A DNA stretch of 64,000 nucleotides from Bacteroidaceae bacterium (GCA_017559845.1 JAFYQQ010000049.1:33275-97274); one strand, 5' to 3'. Shown: positions 18,042-26,985, counted from the first letter of the stretch. The notes: generated by a model not told the origin, from the letters alone. Program-made: numbers and translations.

Positions 18042-19148
18042 TCATTTTACTATCACTTTCCGCACACCCTTTGATGAGTGTTCAATATAGATGCCGGGCA
18101 CTCTGGGCTCTGCTACACGATATCCGCTGAGCGAATACCATGCCACCTTGTTCTCTGTGCTCTGGCGTATGCAGCTGATGGCTGTGGTATCGTCTGTGTC
18201 ATCGCCCACCAAATGCAGGTCATAGGCTCCCATTATCTCGGTAGATGTCTCGCCCAGCCAACCGCAGTATTGGTTGACTGCACAATACACCTTTACAAAA
18301 TGGATGCCGGGCAGACTGACACGCTTACCCTCATGGTCTACCGCCCATTCGATATTGAACTTGGAACGGTTGTCCGTATTGGGATGATTGTCGACATATC
18401 CCCATGCGTAGGCATATTGTACATAGTAGTTGCCCATCCCGCTTTCGTCCACATAGTTGTCGGCCAGCAATGCACCTTCAAAAGTGAGCGAGTCGGCATC
18501 AATCCATTGGGGATAATAACTTTGATGGTGATAGACATTGCGGTAAACATGACCGGTATTGCCCATGTTGTCTGTCCAACGCACATACGAAGTGTCGTTA
18601 ATAAACTTATAGTCGGGATTGGGCGTCCGTTCCTTGTCCTCATCCGGACGATAATAGGTGATGCGATAATTGTGCACGGTTGTTGGATTGTCGTACTCGC
18701 TGCCTGCCAATTCGTACCACGCATCATCTGGTTCTCCGTTACCATTGGCATCGTGGCTTACCATCACGATGCCTGGTTCGCACGAACCGCCCTCTTTCGA
18801 TGCGTTGGGGTTTGGATTGGCATTGCTGTAGAATGCGTTGCCCAATATCTGAAAATCCATTTTGCCCGGACGGTTCTCTATCATGTGGTCAAACCCAAAA
18901 GTGACGTAGCCTCCATAACTGCCAAGCGAGATGAGCACACGCTCGTCATGGGCAATGCACTCTTCGGCCTTGCGTGCCATGTCTTCGGGTGTATCTCCCT
19001 CTTCGTAGGATGGCATTTCATTGACAAACTGGCCCGGTGCAGGGCGATACTCGTATACCCGATTGATGTAGGGTGATTGTGCGATGGCGCCAATGGCCGT
19101 AACGAGCAATACAGAAATGGTAAAAATAATTCTTTTCATACTATTCAT
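18042..19148 (-). CDS. Secreted cell-surface protein of the B12 locus with T9SS-like tail
   Basis: 368 aa from ATG 19148, or 365 from the second ATG (19139), which gives a cleaner signal peptide (MKRIIFT ... GAIAQ). The start overlaps the btuG stop, indicating translational coupling. The mature part carries GGYVTFGFDHMIENRPGKMD, SNANPNPNASKEGG and DDAWYELAGSEYDNP, features of PKD-like or cell-surface proteins seen in Bacteroidota cobalamin loci. The last 45 residues (WYSLSGYRV ... PGIYI ... VRKVIVK) look like a T9SS sorting tail. A role in B12 capture is inferred only from the operon. Confidence 0.72.
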   Translation of the reverse strand: MNSMKRIIFTISVLLVTAIGAIAQSPYINRVYEYRPAPGQFVNEMPSYEEGDTPEDMARKAEECIAHDERVLISLGSYGGYVTFGFDHMIENRPGKMDFQILGNAFYSNANPNPNASKEGGSCEPGIVMVSHDANGNGEPDDAWYELAGSEYDNPTTVHNYRITYYRPDEDKERTPNPDYKFINDTSYVRWTDNMGNTGHVYRNVYHHQSYYPQWIDADSLTFEGALLADNYVDESGMGNYYVQYAYAWGYVDNHPNTDNRSKFNIEWAVDHEGKRVSLPGIHFVKVYCAVNQYCGWLGETSTEIMGAYDLHLVGDDTDDTTAISCIRQSTENKVAWYSLSGYRVAEPRVPGIYIEHSSKGVRKVIVK

Positions 19149-20364
19149 ATTTTAACGGAATGGTTGTAAAAGCAAAATGTGCTGGGATGTCGCCAGTGCG
19201 CACCCGCCACTTCATGGTACCCTCGGGCGTAAAACAATAGAGATAGCCCGGCGACACATAATTGCCGGCATCAGTCACATAGAATTCGCGCGTGGTGCGA
19301 TTGACCGCCACGCCATAGGGCATGCGTATCTTGCGGTCGGTACCGTCTGTGATGAAGCGGTCGGTGACAACCTTGCGTGTGCGCGTATTTATAATATGGT
19401 AACTGATGGTCCATTCATTGGTCACATAACTCCAGTCGGTTCCATAGACGTAGAGTGAGTCTCCTGCCAGAGTCATCTCTGAGTTCGGTACATCCAATGA
19501 GTCGCAGACGGTTTCGGTGTGCGGGTCTATGACATAGGTTTTGGAACCATAACCGTAATAGTCGCCTCGGGATGACACCCAAATGTATCCCTGGCGGTCT
19601 GCTTCGAGACGATGCAGATTGATGGCCACATCAATGGTGTTTGTCACGGTAAACGTGTTGAGGTCGATAACCGATATCGTTCGGTCATAGTTTGGGAAAC
19701 GGTAACCGCCACTGTTTGCCACATACAATTTGCTGCCATGCACCACAATCTCATCGGGTTGGTAACCCACGGTACAAGTGTCAATTACTTCCATTCGGTC
19801 AATGTCAATACGTGCCACATAGCCAAGACGGGCATTGGGGTCTATCTGTACAGGACCGGCGTAACTGCTTACATAGGCATAGCGGTCGTGAAAGGCTATG
19901 TATCGGCAGTTGGGAATGGAAATCTGCGTAATGTGTTTGGCTGTGGCCGCATCCATCACCTCAACGAAGTGTGAACAGTTGATTACCGCCCACAACTTGC
20001 CGTCATAGATTTGCAAATCGTTGCCTACATCGCCCAGTTCCTTCACCACACCAGGGTTTACCTCGGCATAGATGTTGCGAATATATTTTCCCGTAAGCGC
20101 ATCATAATAGTCGAGTGTACACTTGTTGCTTCCCATGTTGCCTTCGTTGAGAAGATAGAAACCCTTGACTGATGCCGTATCTTTCATGGATACTTGTGCC
20201 GTGTCTACCTGTTCTTCCTGGGAAGGGACTATGTATTCGTCTTCCGTGCGGCACGAAGCAGTCGACAGCAGGAGAATTGACATAAGCGCACAACCAAACG
20301 CGCGGTTTTTATTCCCATTCGGAATCTTTCTCTTTTCTTCCACAATAATAGAGCTTGTTCTCAT
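19141..20364 (-). CDS. btuG: BtuG-like surface beta-propeller cobalamin-binding lipoprotein
   Basis: 407 aa from ATG 20364, chosen because it lies 5 bp after the btuB stop; an in-frame ATG at 20424 would overlap btuB. The lipobox is LLSTASC, about 38 residues in. The mature protein is a YncE/DUF5074-type propeller with repeated blades: LQIYDGKLWAVIN, VVHGSKLYVANSGGY, GYIWVSSRGDYYGYG, GVAVNRTTREFYVTDAG. In Bacteroides, BtuG sits on the cell surface, binds B12 very tightly and passes it to BtuB. Adjacency to btuB under a cobalamin riboswitch supports the name. Confidence 0.85.
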   Translation of the reverse strand: MRTSSIIVEEKRKIPNGNKNRAFGCALMSILLLSTASCRTEDEYIVPSQEEQVDTAQVSMKDTASVKGFYLLNEGNMGSNKCTLDYYDALTGKYIRNIYAEVNPGVVKELGDVGNDLQIYDGKLWAVINCSHFVEVMDAATAKHITQISIPNCRYIAFHDRYAYVSSYAGPVQIDPNARLGYVARIDIDRMEVIDTCTVGYQPDEIVVHGSKLYVANSGGYRFPNYDRTISVIDLNTFTVTNTIDVAINLHRLEADRQGYIWVSSRGDYYGYGSKTYVIDPHTETVCDSLDVPNSEMTLAGDSLYVYGTDWSYVTNEWTISYHIINTRTRKVVTDRFITDGTDRKIRMPYGVAVNRTTREFYVTDAGNYVSPGYLYCFTPEGTMKWRVRTGDIPAHFAFTTIPLKYE

Positions 20365-20369
20365 AATGT

Positions 20370-22400
20370 CTATATCATTACATTTATCTTGACCTTGAAA
20401 TTCGTTCCCGGCATGGGATAGCATTGTACCACCTCGTACTGCTGGTTAAAGACATTATTCACCTCGCCTGTAATCCTTAACGTACACTTCTTTATCCTTA
20501 CCAGTTTTGTCAAAGAAAGGTCGCTGGTGTACCATGGCTTGGAGTAGTTTTCGGGGATGTTGGCACTTGCCTCGTAACGTTCTCCTGTATAGATGAAACT
20601 GTAATTGAAGGCCCAATCGCGCCATGACAACCCTACTATGGCAGAGAAGGCATGCCATGGGATATAAGGCAACTGACCGCCATAGAACGGACTATCCTTA
20701 TCGGTATGGTCCATTGCGCGGTTAAAAGTGTAGGAACAATTTGTACTCACGTCCAACTTGCCCAAACGCCAACTGGTGCGCAATGATGCGTCAAGCCCCC
20801 AAATATGGCACAGGCCAAAGTTCATCATTGTCCATCGGAACTGGTTTGTTGTGGGCATGGCAACAATCTTGTCCTCAACTTCATTATAATAACCGTCTGC
20901 CCGCAGTTCCGCACTCCGCAGCAAACCTTCTTCCCATACTCTTTTGTAAGTGCCGCCCACATTGTATTGGGTTGTATATTCCGGCTTCAGATCCTTGTTT
21001 CCGATGAAGGTGTAATACAAATCATTGAAGGTGGGCATGCGGAAGATGCGTTTATAAAAGGCACGCAATGACAGATCGTGATTTCCTTTGTCAAGTGGTT
21101 GGTAACCGAGTATCAAAGCAGGGGTGAAACGATTCTTGCTGCCAGCTGAACCGCCAACCATGCGTGTCTTGTCATTGACATAAGTCTGAAGCCCAGACAT
21201 ACGGAAGGACAGCTTATCCCAATGCAGACTTGTGGACAAGGCAGATAATAAGGTCCATCTGGTGGGATAGACAAAGTTCACAAGATCTGCATCGAGATAA
21301 TTGTATTGCACATCATTGGACAACGAGACCTGCCACCATGTCCTTATCTGGTACAGGTGTGCGGCGGAAAGGTAAGCCTCTGACTGATGATAGTGGTTGT
21401 CCGTATACATTGTGGTTACGTCAAGGCGTGGGTCGCTAAGATAATGCAGGTAATCGTATGCCACCTTTGTATTGAGTAGCAATGAATAGCGGTTAGTGAA
21501 ATTCCTGCGGAATGTTCCTTGTCCGAAGACCGATGTGTCCCACTGGCGGTCCTGATGGCGGTATTTTCCAGGTTCTTCGCGCACGGAAGCACCAGGGAAT
21601 CCGCGTTCGCTATTGTAGAAATAGACCTTTGCACGCCATTCACCGTCCTTTGACTTGCCGAACAAGGCCGCTTCGGTGCGCAATGCGCTTACATCGCCAT
21701 TGCGGCGCACTTCGGTGGTGTCATAACCGTTCTTCTTGGCGTAACTGAACTTGTAGCGTCCGGAGGTGCTCATATATTCACCGCTGAACTGAGCCGATAA
21801 TTTCTCAGTCAGTTTCTGCTCCCATAGGAGAGACGGATTATATGTGTCAAAAGAACCCGCCTTCATGGCCACATTCAGATTGTAACGCTTATGTGTGGTA
21901 AACAAAGGTTTCCTGGTCTGCAAATAGACCGTGGAGGCGGAAGCGTAGTCTTTGGCGGTTTGCAAAAGGTCCGACTTCTCACCGTTATAGAGCTGCAGTG
22001 CCTCCATGTTGTCAAGAGAGAAACGTCCCAGGTCAATCTGCCCGTTCTGGGCATTGCCCAATTGGATTCCGTCATAGAAAACGCCTGTGTGGTTTGTACC
22101 GAGCGAACGGACGTTCACGGTTTTCAATCCACCGATTCCGCCATAATCCTTTATCTGCACTCCAGCGAAATATCGCATGGCATCAGCCACGCTGTGCACG
22201 CTGAGCCGTTCAAGTTCCTTCCCCTTTAATTGCTGTACAGGAATAATGCTGGAGCCTCCTTTGTCTCTATGGGCGGTAACGGTAACCTCATACAAATGTC
22301 GGACAGTGTCGAGAGGAACTGAATCACCAGCCTTCTCGACACTTTGGGCATAGGCGTGTTGTACGAATACAACAACAAAACAACCCAAAAGCTGCTTCAT
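20370..22400 (-). CDS. btuB: TonB-dependent vitamin B12 receptor BtuB
   Basis: 676 aa from ATG 22400. That start is preceded by AAAGGA and gives a signal peptide ending HAYAQ; ATG 22424 is the main alternative. Outer-membrane importer of cobalamin powered by TonB. A TonB-box-like YEVTVTA is near the mature N-terminus. The plug domain contains ADAMRYFAGVQIKDYGG and GTNHTGVFYDGIQLG, and a 22-strand type barrel follows, ending in the aromatic C-terminal strand NFKVKINVMI. It lacks the N-terminal CarboxypepD_reg extension of SusC proteins. First gene of the operon, directly behind the cobalamin riboswitch, so expression should fall when B12 is plentiful. Confidence 0.92.
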   Translation of the reverse strand: MKQLLGCFVVVFVQHAYAQSVEKAGDSVPLDTVRHLYEVTVTAHRDKGGSSIIPVQQLKGKELERLSVHSVADAMRYFAGVQIKDYGGIGGLKTVNVRSLGTNHTGVFYDGIQLGNAQNGQIDLGRFSLDNMEALQLYNGEKSDLLQTAKDYASASTVYLQTRKPLFTTHKRYNLNVAMKAGSFDTYNPSLLWEQKLTEKLSAQFSGEYMSTSGRYKFSYAKKNGYDTTEVRRNGDVSALRTEAALFGKSKDGEWRAKVYFYNSERGFPGASVREEPGKYRHQDRQWDTSVFGQGTFRRNFTNRYSLLLNTKVAYDYLHYLSDPRLDVTTMYTDNHYHQSEAYLSAAHLYQIRTWWQVSLSNDVQYNYLDADLVNFVYPTRWTLLSALSTSLHWDKLSFRMSGLQTYVNDKTRMVGGSAGSKNRFTPALILGYQPLDKGNHDLSLRAFYKRIFRMPTFNDLYYTFIGNKDLKPEYTTQYNVGGTYKRVWEEGLLRSAELRADGYYNEVEDKIVAMPTTNQFRWTMMNFGLCHIWGLDASLRTSWRLGKLDVSTNCSYTFNRAMDHTDKDSPFYGGQLPYIPWHAFSAIVGLSWRDWAFNYSFIYTGERYEASANIPENYSKPWYTSDLSLTKLVRIKKCTLRITGEVNNVFNQQYEVVQCYPMPGTNFKVKINVMI

Positions 22401-22465
22401 GTGTATATGAATCCTTTGTAACATGTTCAATCTTAATCCATCCCCAGGGATCTTGATCAATATGC

Positions 22466-22640
22466 AAGAGGCAGGTCTTCTGACTTTTCAACAGAGCAAA
22501 CGTCTTCCCGATAATCTCAGTGACTGTGTGTTTGCCTGATAATTTGAATTACAGCTGCGGGACAGTTCAGGACTTACACCTGATTCCCTTTTAATCGCCA
22601 TGCCAAAGCCTGAAAGCCATGGTAAGGCGAACCAAATGCG
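22466..22640 (-). ncRNA. Cobalamin riboswitch
   Basis: Read on the minus strand, the leader has the conserved core AGGTGTAAGTCCTGAACTG followed by TCCCGCAGCTGTAA (22549-22581), the CAGTCACTG B12-box segment (22518-22526), and the closing AGTCAGAAGACCTGCC (about 22470-22485). A short hairpin ATCCC/GGGAT near 22437-22450 lies between the aptamer and the btuB start and may be part of the expression platform. It controls the btuB-btuG operon. Confidence 0.93.
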
Positions 22641-22643
22641 GTG

Positions 22644-22675
22644 CAAAGTTATGTTTTTATGACAATACGACCAAA
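22644..22675 (-). promoter_or_regulatory. Promoter of the B12 uptake operon
   Basis: On the minus strand, TTTG (22675-22672), 20 nt, then TAACTTTG (22651-22644), a perfect Bacteroidota promoter. Transcription would start just before the riboswitch aptamer. Confidence 0.8.
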
Positions 22676-22737
22676 TATTTTGACCGTTTTTGTTTAGTTT
22701 TTTTTCTGAAGGCTTGTGAAACCGTTTTATAGATGTG

Positions 22738-22790
22738 CGATTCGTGGTGTCGGAAGCCACGATAAATTGTTGCTGATACAGAAAGGTTTA
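22738..22790 (+). pseudogene. Decayed fragment of the RmlD-like reductase 3' region
   Basis: The text ATT(G)TTGCTGATACAGAAAGG (22766-22788) matches 15938-15960 inside the reductase gene, with one mismatch over about 24 nt. The preceding 22 nt match at about 15 positions, with a 1-bp deletion that breaks the frame. About 110 bp of the gene end are missing before the duplicated palindromic element. The fragment carries no open frame. It marks a past duplication or recombination on the right side of the B12 operon. Confidence 0.6.
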
Positions 22791-22807
22791 TGAATGTGGA
22801 AATAAAT

Positions 22808-22863
22808 GGAATGCCTTCCATTGACCAACGCAATGCATTGCATCGGCCATCGGAAGGCATTCC
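22808..22863. repeat. Palindromic repeat element, copy B
   Basis: 56 bp, three differences from copy A (16113-16168), two of which form a compensated base pair. On the minus strand the hairpin is followed by T-rich sequence and lies 41 bp beyond the ackA stop, so it can end the folP-cdaA-pta-ackA transcript. A second perfect palindrome, ACGCACCGCGGTGCGT (22872-22887) with a T-run, sits between them on the plus strand. Confidence 0.75.
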
Positions 22864-22904
22864 GTTTGCTCACGCACCGCGGTGCGTTTTTTCGTCTTAT
22901 AGGA

Positions 22905-24098
22905 TTATCCGGCCAGGGCCTGTGTGTCAAGGGCAATCATCAGTTCCTCATCGGTGGGGATGACGCAAACCTTAACCTGGCTGTCGTCTGCGCTGATGAC
23001 AGCTTCGGTGGCACGGCAGGCCTGGTTCTTTTCATTGTCAATCTTGATGCCCATGAACTCCAGCCCTGAAGTGGTCTCGCTGCGAACCTCCCACTGGTTT
23101 TCGCCGGCGCCGCCGGTGAACAGGATAACGTCCACACCGCCCATTGCTGCGGCATACTGGCCGATGTATTTCTTGATGCGATAGAAGTACATGTCCTTTG
23201 CCAGACGGGCCTTCTTGTTTCCGTTGGCAATGCCAGCCAAGATGTCACGGAAGTCGCTGCTCAGTTCGCTGATACCGGCCAGACCGCTCTGCTTGTTCAG
23301 CAGGTTACTCATGCCCTTGGTGTCCAGATTGAGCTTGTCCATGATGAAGGTTACCGCTCCGGCATCAATGTCACCGCTGCGGGTTCCCATGACGAGGCCT
23401 TCCAGGGGAGTGAGGCCCATGCTGGTGTCCACACACTTGCCATACTTCACGGCTGCGATGGAAGCGCCGTTGCCGATGTGGCAGGTGATGATGCGGCTCT
23501 TCTCGGGGTCGATACCCAGGAACTCGCACACGCGCTGGCTTACATAGCGGTGGTTTGTGCCGTGGAAACCGTAGCGGCGCACGCCATATTTCTCGTACAG
23601 TTCATAGGGCAGGGCGTACATGTAGGCATAGTCGGGCATGGTCTGGTGGAAGGCGGTGTCGAACACACCAACCTGCTTGATTTCGGGCAGCAGCGCCTTC
23701 ACAGCGTTCACGCCCTTGATGTTGGCGGGGTTGTGCAGGGGAGCCAGGTCGTTGCAAGCCTCAAACACTTCCATGATTTCGGGGGTGAGGATGGCGCTCT
23801 TGTTGAACTTCTCGCCGCCGTGTACCATGCGATGGCCCACTGCATCCAGTTCGTCAAGGCTCTTCAGCACGGCATAGTCGCCGGTGGTGAGCACTTCAAA
23901 GATGAACTGCACGCCGGCAGTATGTTCCTCGATGGGACGGTCAATCTGCACCTTCTCGCCGTTGACCTTCATCTTGATGAAAGAGTCGGGCAGTCCGATT
24001 TTCTCAATACCGCCACTGGTGATTACGCTCTGGTTGGTCATGTCATAGAGCGCATATTTGATGGATGAACTTCCGCAGTTCAATACAAGGATTTTCAT
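22905..24098 (-). CDS. ackA: Acetate kinase
   Basis: 397 aa, normal length. Converts acetyl phosphate and ADP to acetate and ATP in the cytoplasm. Family motifs are the N-terminal LVLNCGSSSIKYALYD, VGHRMVHGGEKF, FDTAFHQTMP, YGFHGTNHRYV, HIGNGASI and VLFTGGAGEN (read here as DVILFTGGAGEN). It follows pta by 35 bp, giving the standard acetate-forming pair for substrate-level ATP synthesis in anaerobes. Confidence 0.97.
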   Translation of the reverse strand: MKILVLNCGSSSIKYALYDMTNQSVITSGGIEKIGLPDSFIKMKVNGEKVQIDRPIEEHTAGVQFIFEVLTTGDYAVLKSLDELDAVGHRMVHGGEKFNKSAILTPEIMEVFEACNDLAPLHNPANIKGVNAVKALLPEIKQVGVFDTAFHQTMPDYAYMYALPYELYEKYGVRRYGFHGTNHRYVSQRVCEFLGIDPEKSRIITCHIGNGASIAAVKYGKCVDTSMGLTPLEGLVMGTRSGDIDAGAVTFIMDKLNLDTKGMSNLLNKQSGLAGISELSSDFRDILAGIANGNKKARLAKDMYFYRIKKYIGQYAAAMGGVDVILFTGGAGENQWEVRSETTSGLEFMGIKIDNEKNQACRATEAVISADDSQVKVCVIPTDEELMIALDTQALAG

Positions 24099-24133
24099 TG
24101 TTCTGTATGAATGGTTTGATATGGGTTATACAT

Positions 24134-25141
24134 TTATTTGGCGTCCATGGCCTGACAAGCGGTGATGGCCACCATCTTGTAGATGTCGTCCACGCTGCAG
24201 CCGCGGCTTAGGTCGTTTACGGGACGGGCGATACCCTGGAGAATGGGGCCGATGGCGTCGGCGTTGCCCAGGCGTTGTACCATCTTGTAACCGATGTTGC
24301 CCACTTCAAGGCAGGGGAATACCAATACGTTGGCATGTCCGGCAATTTTGCTTCCGGGCGCTTTCTTCTCGCCAACGCCGGGAACCAGTGCCGCGTCTGC
24401 CTGCAGTTCGCCGTCGATGTGCAGTTCGGGAGCCATTTCCTGTGCCATGCGAGTGGCCTCTACCACCTTGTCCACCACCTCGTGCTTGGCGCTGCCCTTG
24501 GTGCTGAAGCTCAGCATGGCTACGCGGGGCTCTTCAAATCCGGCCACGCTCTTGGCGGTCTGTGCGGTACATACGGCAATCTGAGCCAACTGTGAAGCGT
24601 CGGGCATGGGGGTAACGGCTACGTCGCCCACTACCAACACACCGTCCTCGCCATACTGGGGAGTCTGGGTAATCAGCAGCATGGCACCGCTAACGCAAGA
24701 GATGCCGGGGGCACACTTGATAATCTGCAGGGCAGGGCGAAGGGTGTCGCCGGTGGTGCTCAATGCACCGGAAATCTGTCCGTCAGCATCGCCGTTCTTG
24801 ATGATGAGGCATCCGAAATACAGGGGGTCAAGCACCTTCTTGCGTGCCTCCTCAATGGTCATGCCCTTCTTCTTGCGCAGTTCGAAAAGCAACTGTGCAT
24901 AGGTTTCGGTTTTTTCACTGGTGGCAGGGTCGATGATGGTGGCCTCTCCAACGTGCTTCAGGCCGAGCTTGTCGGCCAAAGCCATGATTTCGTCCACGTT
25001 ACCGATGAGGATAATCTCTGCCAGTCCGTCTGCCAAAGCTTTGTCGGCAGCGGTAAGGGTGCGCTCTTCCAAACTCTCGGGCAACACAATGCGTTGCTTG
25101 TTGGCCTGTGCGCGTGCTACGATTTTGTCAATCAGACTCAT
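24134..25141 (-). CDS. pta: Phosphate acetyltransferase (short form)
   Basis: 335 aa, consisting of the catalytic PTA_PTB domain only and lacking the long regulatory N-terminus of E. coli Pta. Converts acetyl-CoA and phosphate to acetyl phosphate. Recognisable stretches are RIVLPESLEERTL, DPLYFGCLIIKNGDADGQISGA, SCVSGAMLLITQ, MLSFSTKGSAKHE and VFPCLEVGNIGYKMVQRLG. It is 50 bp after cdaA and 35 bp before ackA on the same strand. Confidence 0.96.
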   Translation of the reverse strand: MSLIDKIVARAQANKQRIVLPESLEERTLTAADKALADGLAEIILIGNVDEIMALADKLGLKHVGEATIIDPATSEKTETYAQLLFELRKKKGMTIEEARKKVLDPLYFGCLIIKNGDADGQISGALSTTGDTLRPALQIIKCAPGISCVSGAMLLITQTPQYGEDGVLVVGDVAVTPMPDASQLAQIAVCTAQTAKSVAGFEEPRVAMLSFSTKGSAKHEVVDKVVEATRMAQEMAPELHIDGELQADAALVPGVGEKKAPGSKIAGHANVLVFPCLEVGNIGYKMVQRLGNADAIGPILQGIARPVNDLSRGCSVDDIYKMVAITACQAMDAK

Positions 25142-25191
25142 TTGTTGTAATGTTTTTATGTTTATGTACTATTTTTGTTTCCTCGTTTTTG

Positions 25192-25971
25192 TCAGAACTT
25201 TCCTTTGGACAGGATGAGTTCCAGTTCCTCTGCCGTCAGTCGGGCGCGGAACTTGTTGTTATAGGCTGCCGTGATGCTGCCCGTCTCCTCGCTCACCACA
25301 ATGGCCAGCGCGTCGGTCTCCTTGCTGATGCCTCGTGCGGCGCGGTGTCTCAGTCCGAAGTGCTTGGGTATGTCCAGGTCGTTGCTTACCGGAAGGATGC
25401 ACGCCGCAGCGGCAATCTTGTGTCCGGTGATGATCATGGCACCGTCGTGCAGAGGGCTGTTCTTGAAGAAGATGTTCTCTATGAGGCGTTGCCCAATGCT
25501 TGCGTTGATGATGTCGCCGGTGTGCTTGATGTCATCCAGCGGCAGGTCGTTCTGCAGGACAATCAGTGCGCCCACCTTGTTCTTGCTCATGTTGATGCAC
25601 GCCATCACCAGTGGCATCACAATGGACTTGTCGTTGCGCACGTCATCCTGTTGCTTGTTGTTGTCCCGGCGGAAGAAGTTGAGGAGTCCTCTTACCTTCT
25701 CATGCGCGCCAAGGGTGTAGAAGAAGTGTCTGATTTCCTCTTGGAAAAGGATGATGAGGGCAATGGCGCCCACGTTTACCATCTGGTCCAGGATGCTGCC
25801 CAGAAGTTTCATTTCAAGCACCTTGCTGACGACAATCCAGCAACTAACGAAAAGCAGTACGCCGTAAAAGATGTTTACCGAGCGCGAACGCTTCATTATC
25901 ATGTAGCAATAATACAGGAGTATGGCTACAAGCAGAATGTCAATCAGGTCCTTTATTCCAAAGTCAAACAC
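25192..25971 (-). CDS. cdaA: Diadenylate cyclase CdaA (DacA)
   Basis: 259 aa. Joins two ATP to make the second messenger c-di-AMP. Three transmembrane helices lie in the first 80 residues (DILLVAILLYYCYMI, VNIFYGVLLFVSCWIVV, GAIALIILF), followed by the DAC domain with the two catalytic motifs HDGAMII (about 172) and LRHRAARG (about 204). Membrane-bound CdaA is the usual Bacteroidota form. It is 41 bp after folP, a pairing often seen in this phylum. The rest of the c-di-AMP machinery is not in view. Confidence 0.94.
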   Translation of the reverse strand: MFDFGIKDLIDILLVAILLYYCYMIMKRSRSVNIFYGVLLFVSCWIVVSKVLEMKLLGSILDQMVNVGAIALIILFQEEIRHFFYTLGAHEKVRGLLNFFRRDNNKQQDDVRNDKSIVMPLVMACINMSKNKVGALIVLQNDLPLDDIKHTGDIINASIGQRLIENIFFKNSPLHDGAMIITGHKIAAAACILPVSNDLDIPKHFGLRHRAARGISKETDALAIVVSEETGSITAAYNNKFRARLTAEELELILSKGKF

Positions 25972-26012
25972 GTTCTCTTCTGTGGTTTATTATGTTCTGT
26001 CAAATTGTTCTC

Positions 26013-26888
26013 TCACTTGGTTGTGCCGATGCTGCCCCCATCGTGCTTTAGCGTTTCCTTGACGATGCTGATGGCTTCCGTGGCGGCTCTCACGTCGTGG
26101 ACACGCAGGATATTCGCTCCCTTCAGCAGGGCGATGGTGTGGAGCGCGGTGGTGCCGTTCAGCGCTTCCTGCGGTGTGCATTTCAGCAGACGGTACACCA
26201 TGCTTTTGCGGCTTACGCCCACCAGCAGCGGGGCTTGCAACACTTTGAACGCTTGCAGGTGCGCCATCAACTCATAATTGTGGTCCAGCGTCTTGGCAAA
26301 GCCGAAGCCGGGATCCAGAATCACATCGCATACGCCCATCTCGCGCAGTTGCTCCAGTCGGTGTCCCAGATGCACAATCACTTCCTTCGTTACGTCTTGG
26401 TATGTGGCCTCCTGCTGCATGGTCTGCGGGTTGCCGCGCATGTGGGTGAGGATGTAGGGGACGTTCAGTTCTGCCATTGTGCGGAACATGTCCTTGTCCA
26501 GCTCTCCGCCCGAAATGTCGTTGATGATGTGCGCCCCATATTCTTCCACGCATCGGCGTGCCACGTCAGCACGGAAGGTGTCAATGCTGATGATGGCCTG
26601 TGGAGCCGTGCGCCGTACTGTCTGCAGGGCAAAGGCCAGGCGTTCCATCTCTTCCTCGGCCGAAATGTCGGCGGCTCCGGGGCGGGTGCTGTAGGCTCCG
26701 ATGTCAATGATACTTGCCCCTTCTTCCATAATCTGTTCCGTCCGTCCGGCTATCTGCGCCTCGGACTGATGACGGCTGTTTTCGTAGAAAGAGTCGGGGG
26801 TTACATTCAGAATGCCCATTACCTGCGGCTCGCTCAAGTCCATCAGTTGCCCCCCCACGTTGATGTAGTATGGAATATGTCCTTTCAT
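26013..26888 (-). CDS. folP: Dihydropteroate synthase
   Basis: 291 aa TIM-barrel enzyme that joins p-aminobenzoate to the pterin pyrophosphate in folate synthesis. Family motifs are MGILNVTPDSF (about 24-34), IIDIGAYSTRPGA (about 60-72), ISIDTFRADVA (about 100), INDISGGELD, and the phosphate-binding VGVSRKSM (about 222-229). First gene of a probable four-gene operon running left through cdaA, pta and ackA. Confidence 0.95.
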   Translation of the reverse strand: MKGHIPYYINVGGQLMDLSEPQVMGILNVTPDSFYENSRHQSEAQIAGRTEQIMEEGASIIDIGAYSTRPGAADISAEEEMERLAFALQTVRRTAPQAIISIDTFRADVARRCVEEYGAHIINDISGGELDKDMFRTMAELNVPYILTHMRGNPQTMQQEATYQDVTKEVIVHLGHRLEQLREMGVCDVILDPGFGFAKTLDHNYELMAHLQAFKVLQAPLLVGVSRKSMVYRLLKCTPQEALNGTTALHTIALLKGANILRVHDVRAATEAISIVKETLKHDGGSIGTTK

Positions 26889-26916
26889 GCCTGGGAAAAG
26901 TGTTTTAAAACAGCTA

Positions 26917-26948
26917 CAAAGTTAGTCAATATTTGTAAAACAGACAAA
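26917..26948 (-). promoter_or_regulatory. Promoter of folP-cdaA(-pta-ackA)
   Basis: Minus strand TTTG (26948-26945), 20 nt, TAACTTTG (26924-26917). Perfect match, 28 bp upstream of the folP start. No other clear promoter was seen before pta, so it may drive all four genes. Confidence 0.7.
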
Positions 26949-26949
26949 T

Positions 26950-26985
26950 TTTGCGTCCCTTTATCAAAAAAAGGATGTATCTTTG
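26950..26985 (+). promoter_or_regulatory. Possible promoter of murF-tcdA
   Basis: TATCTTTG at 26978-26985 with TTTG at 26950-26953. The 24-nt spacer is longer than usual, so the -33 assignment is weak. It overlaps the divergent folP promoter zone. Confidence 0.45.

Noticed and set aside
22872..22887. Palindrome ACGCACCGCGGTGCGT as the ackA terminator
   Set aside because: Its T-run is on the plus strand, whereas ackA is transcribed on the minus strand. Copy B of the repeat is the better candidate.
25108..26277. 389-aa plus-strand frame opposite cdaA and folP
   Set aside because: cdaA and folP are well supported on the minus strand; this frame overlaps both and matches nothing.
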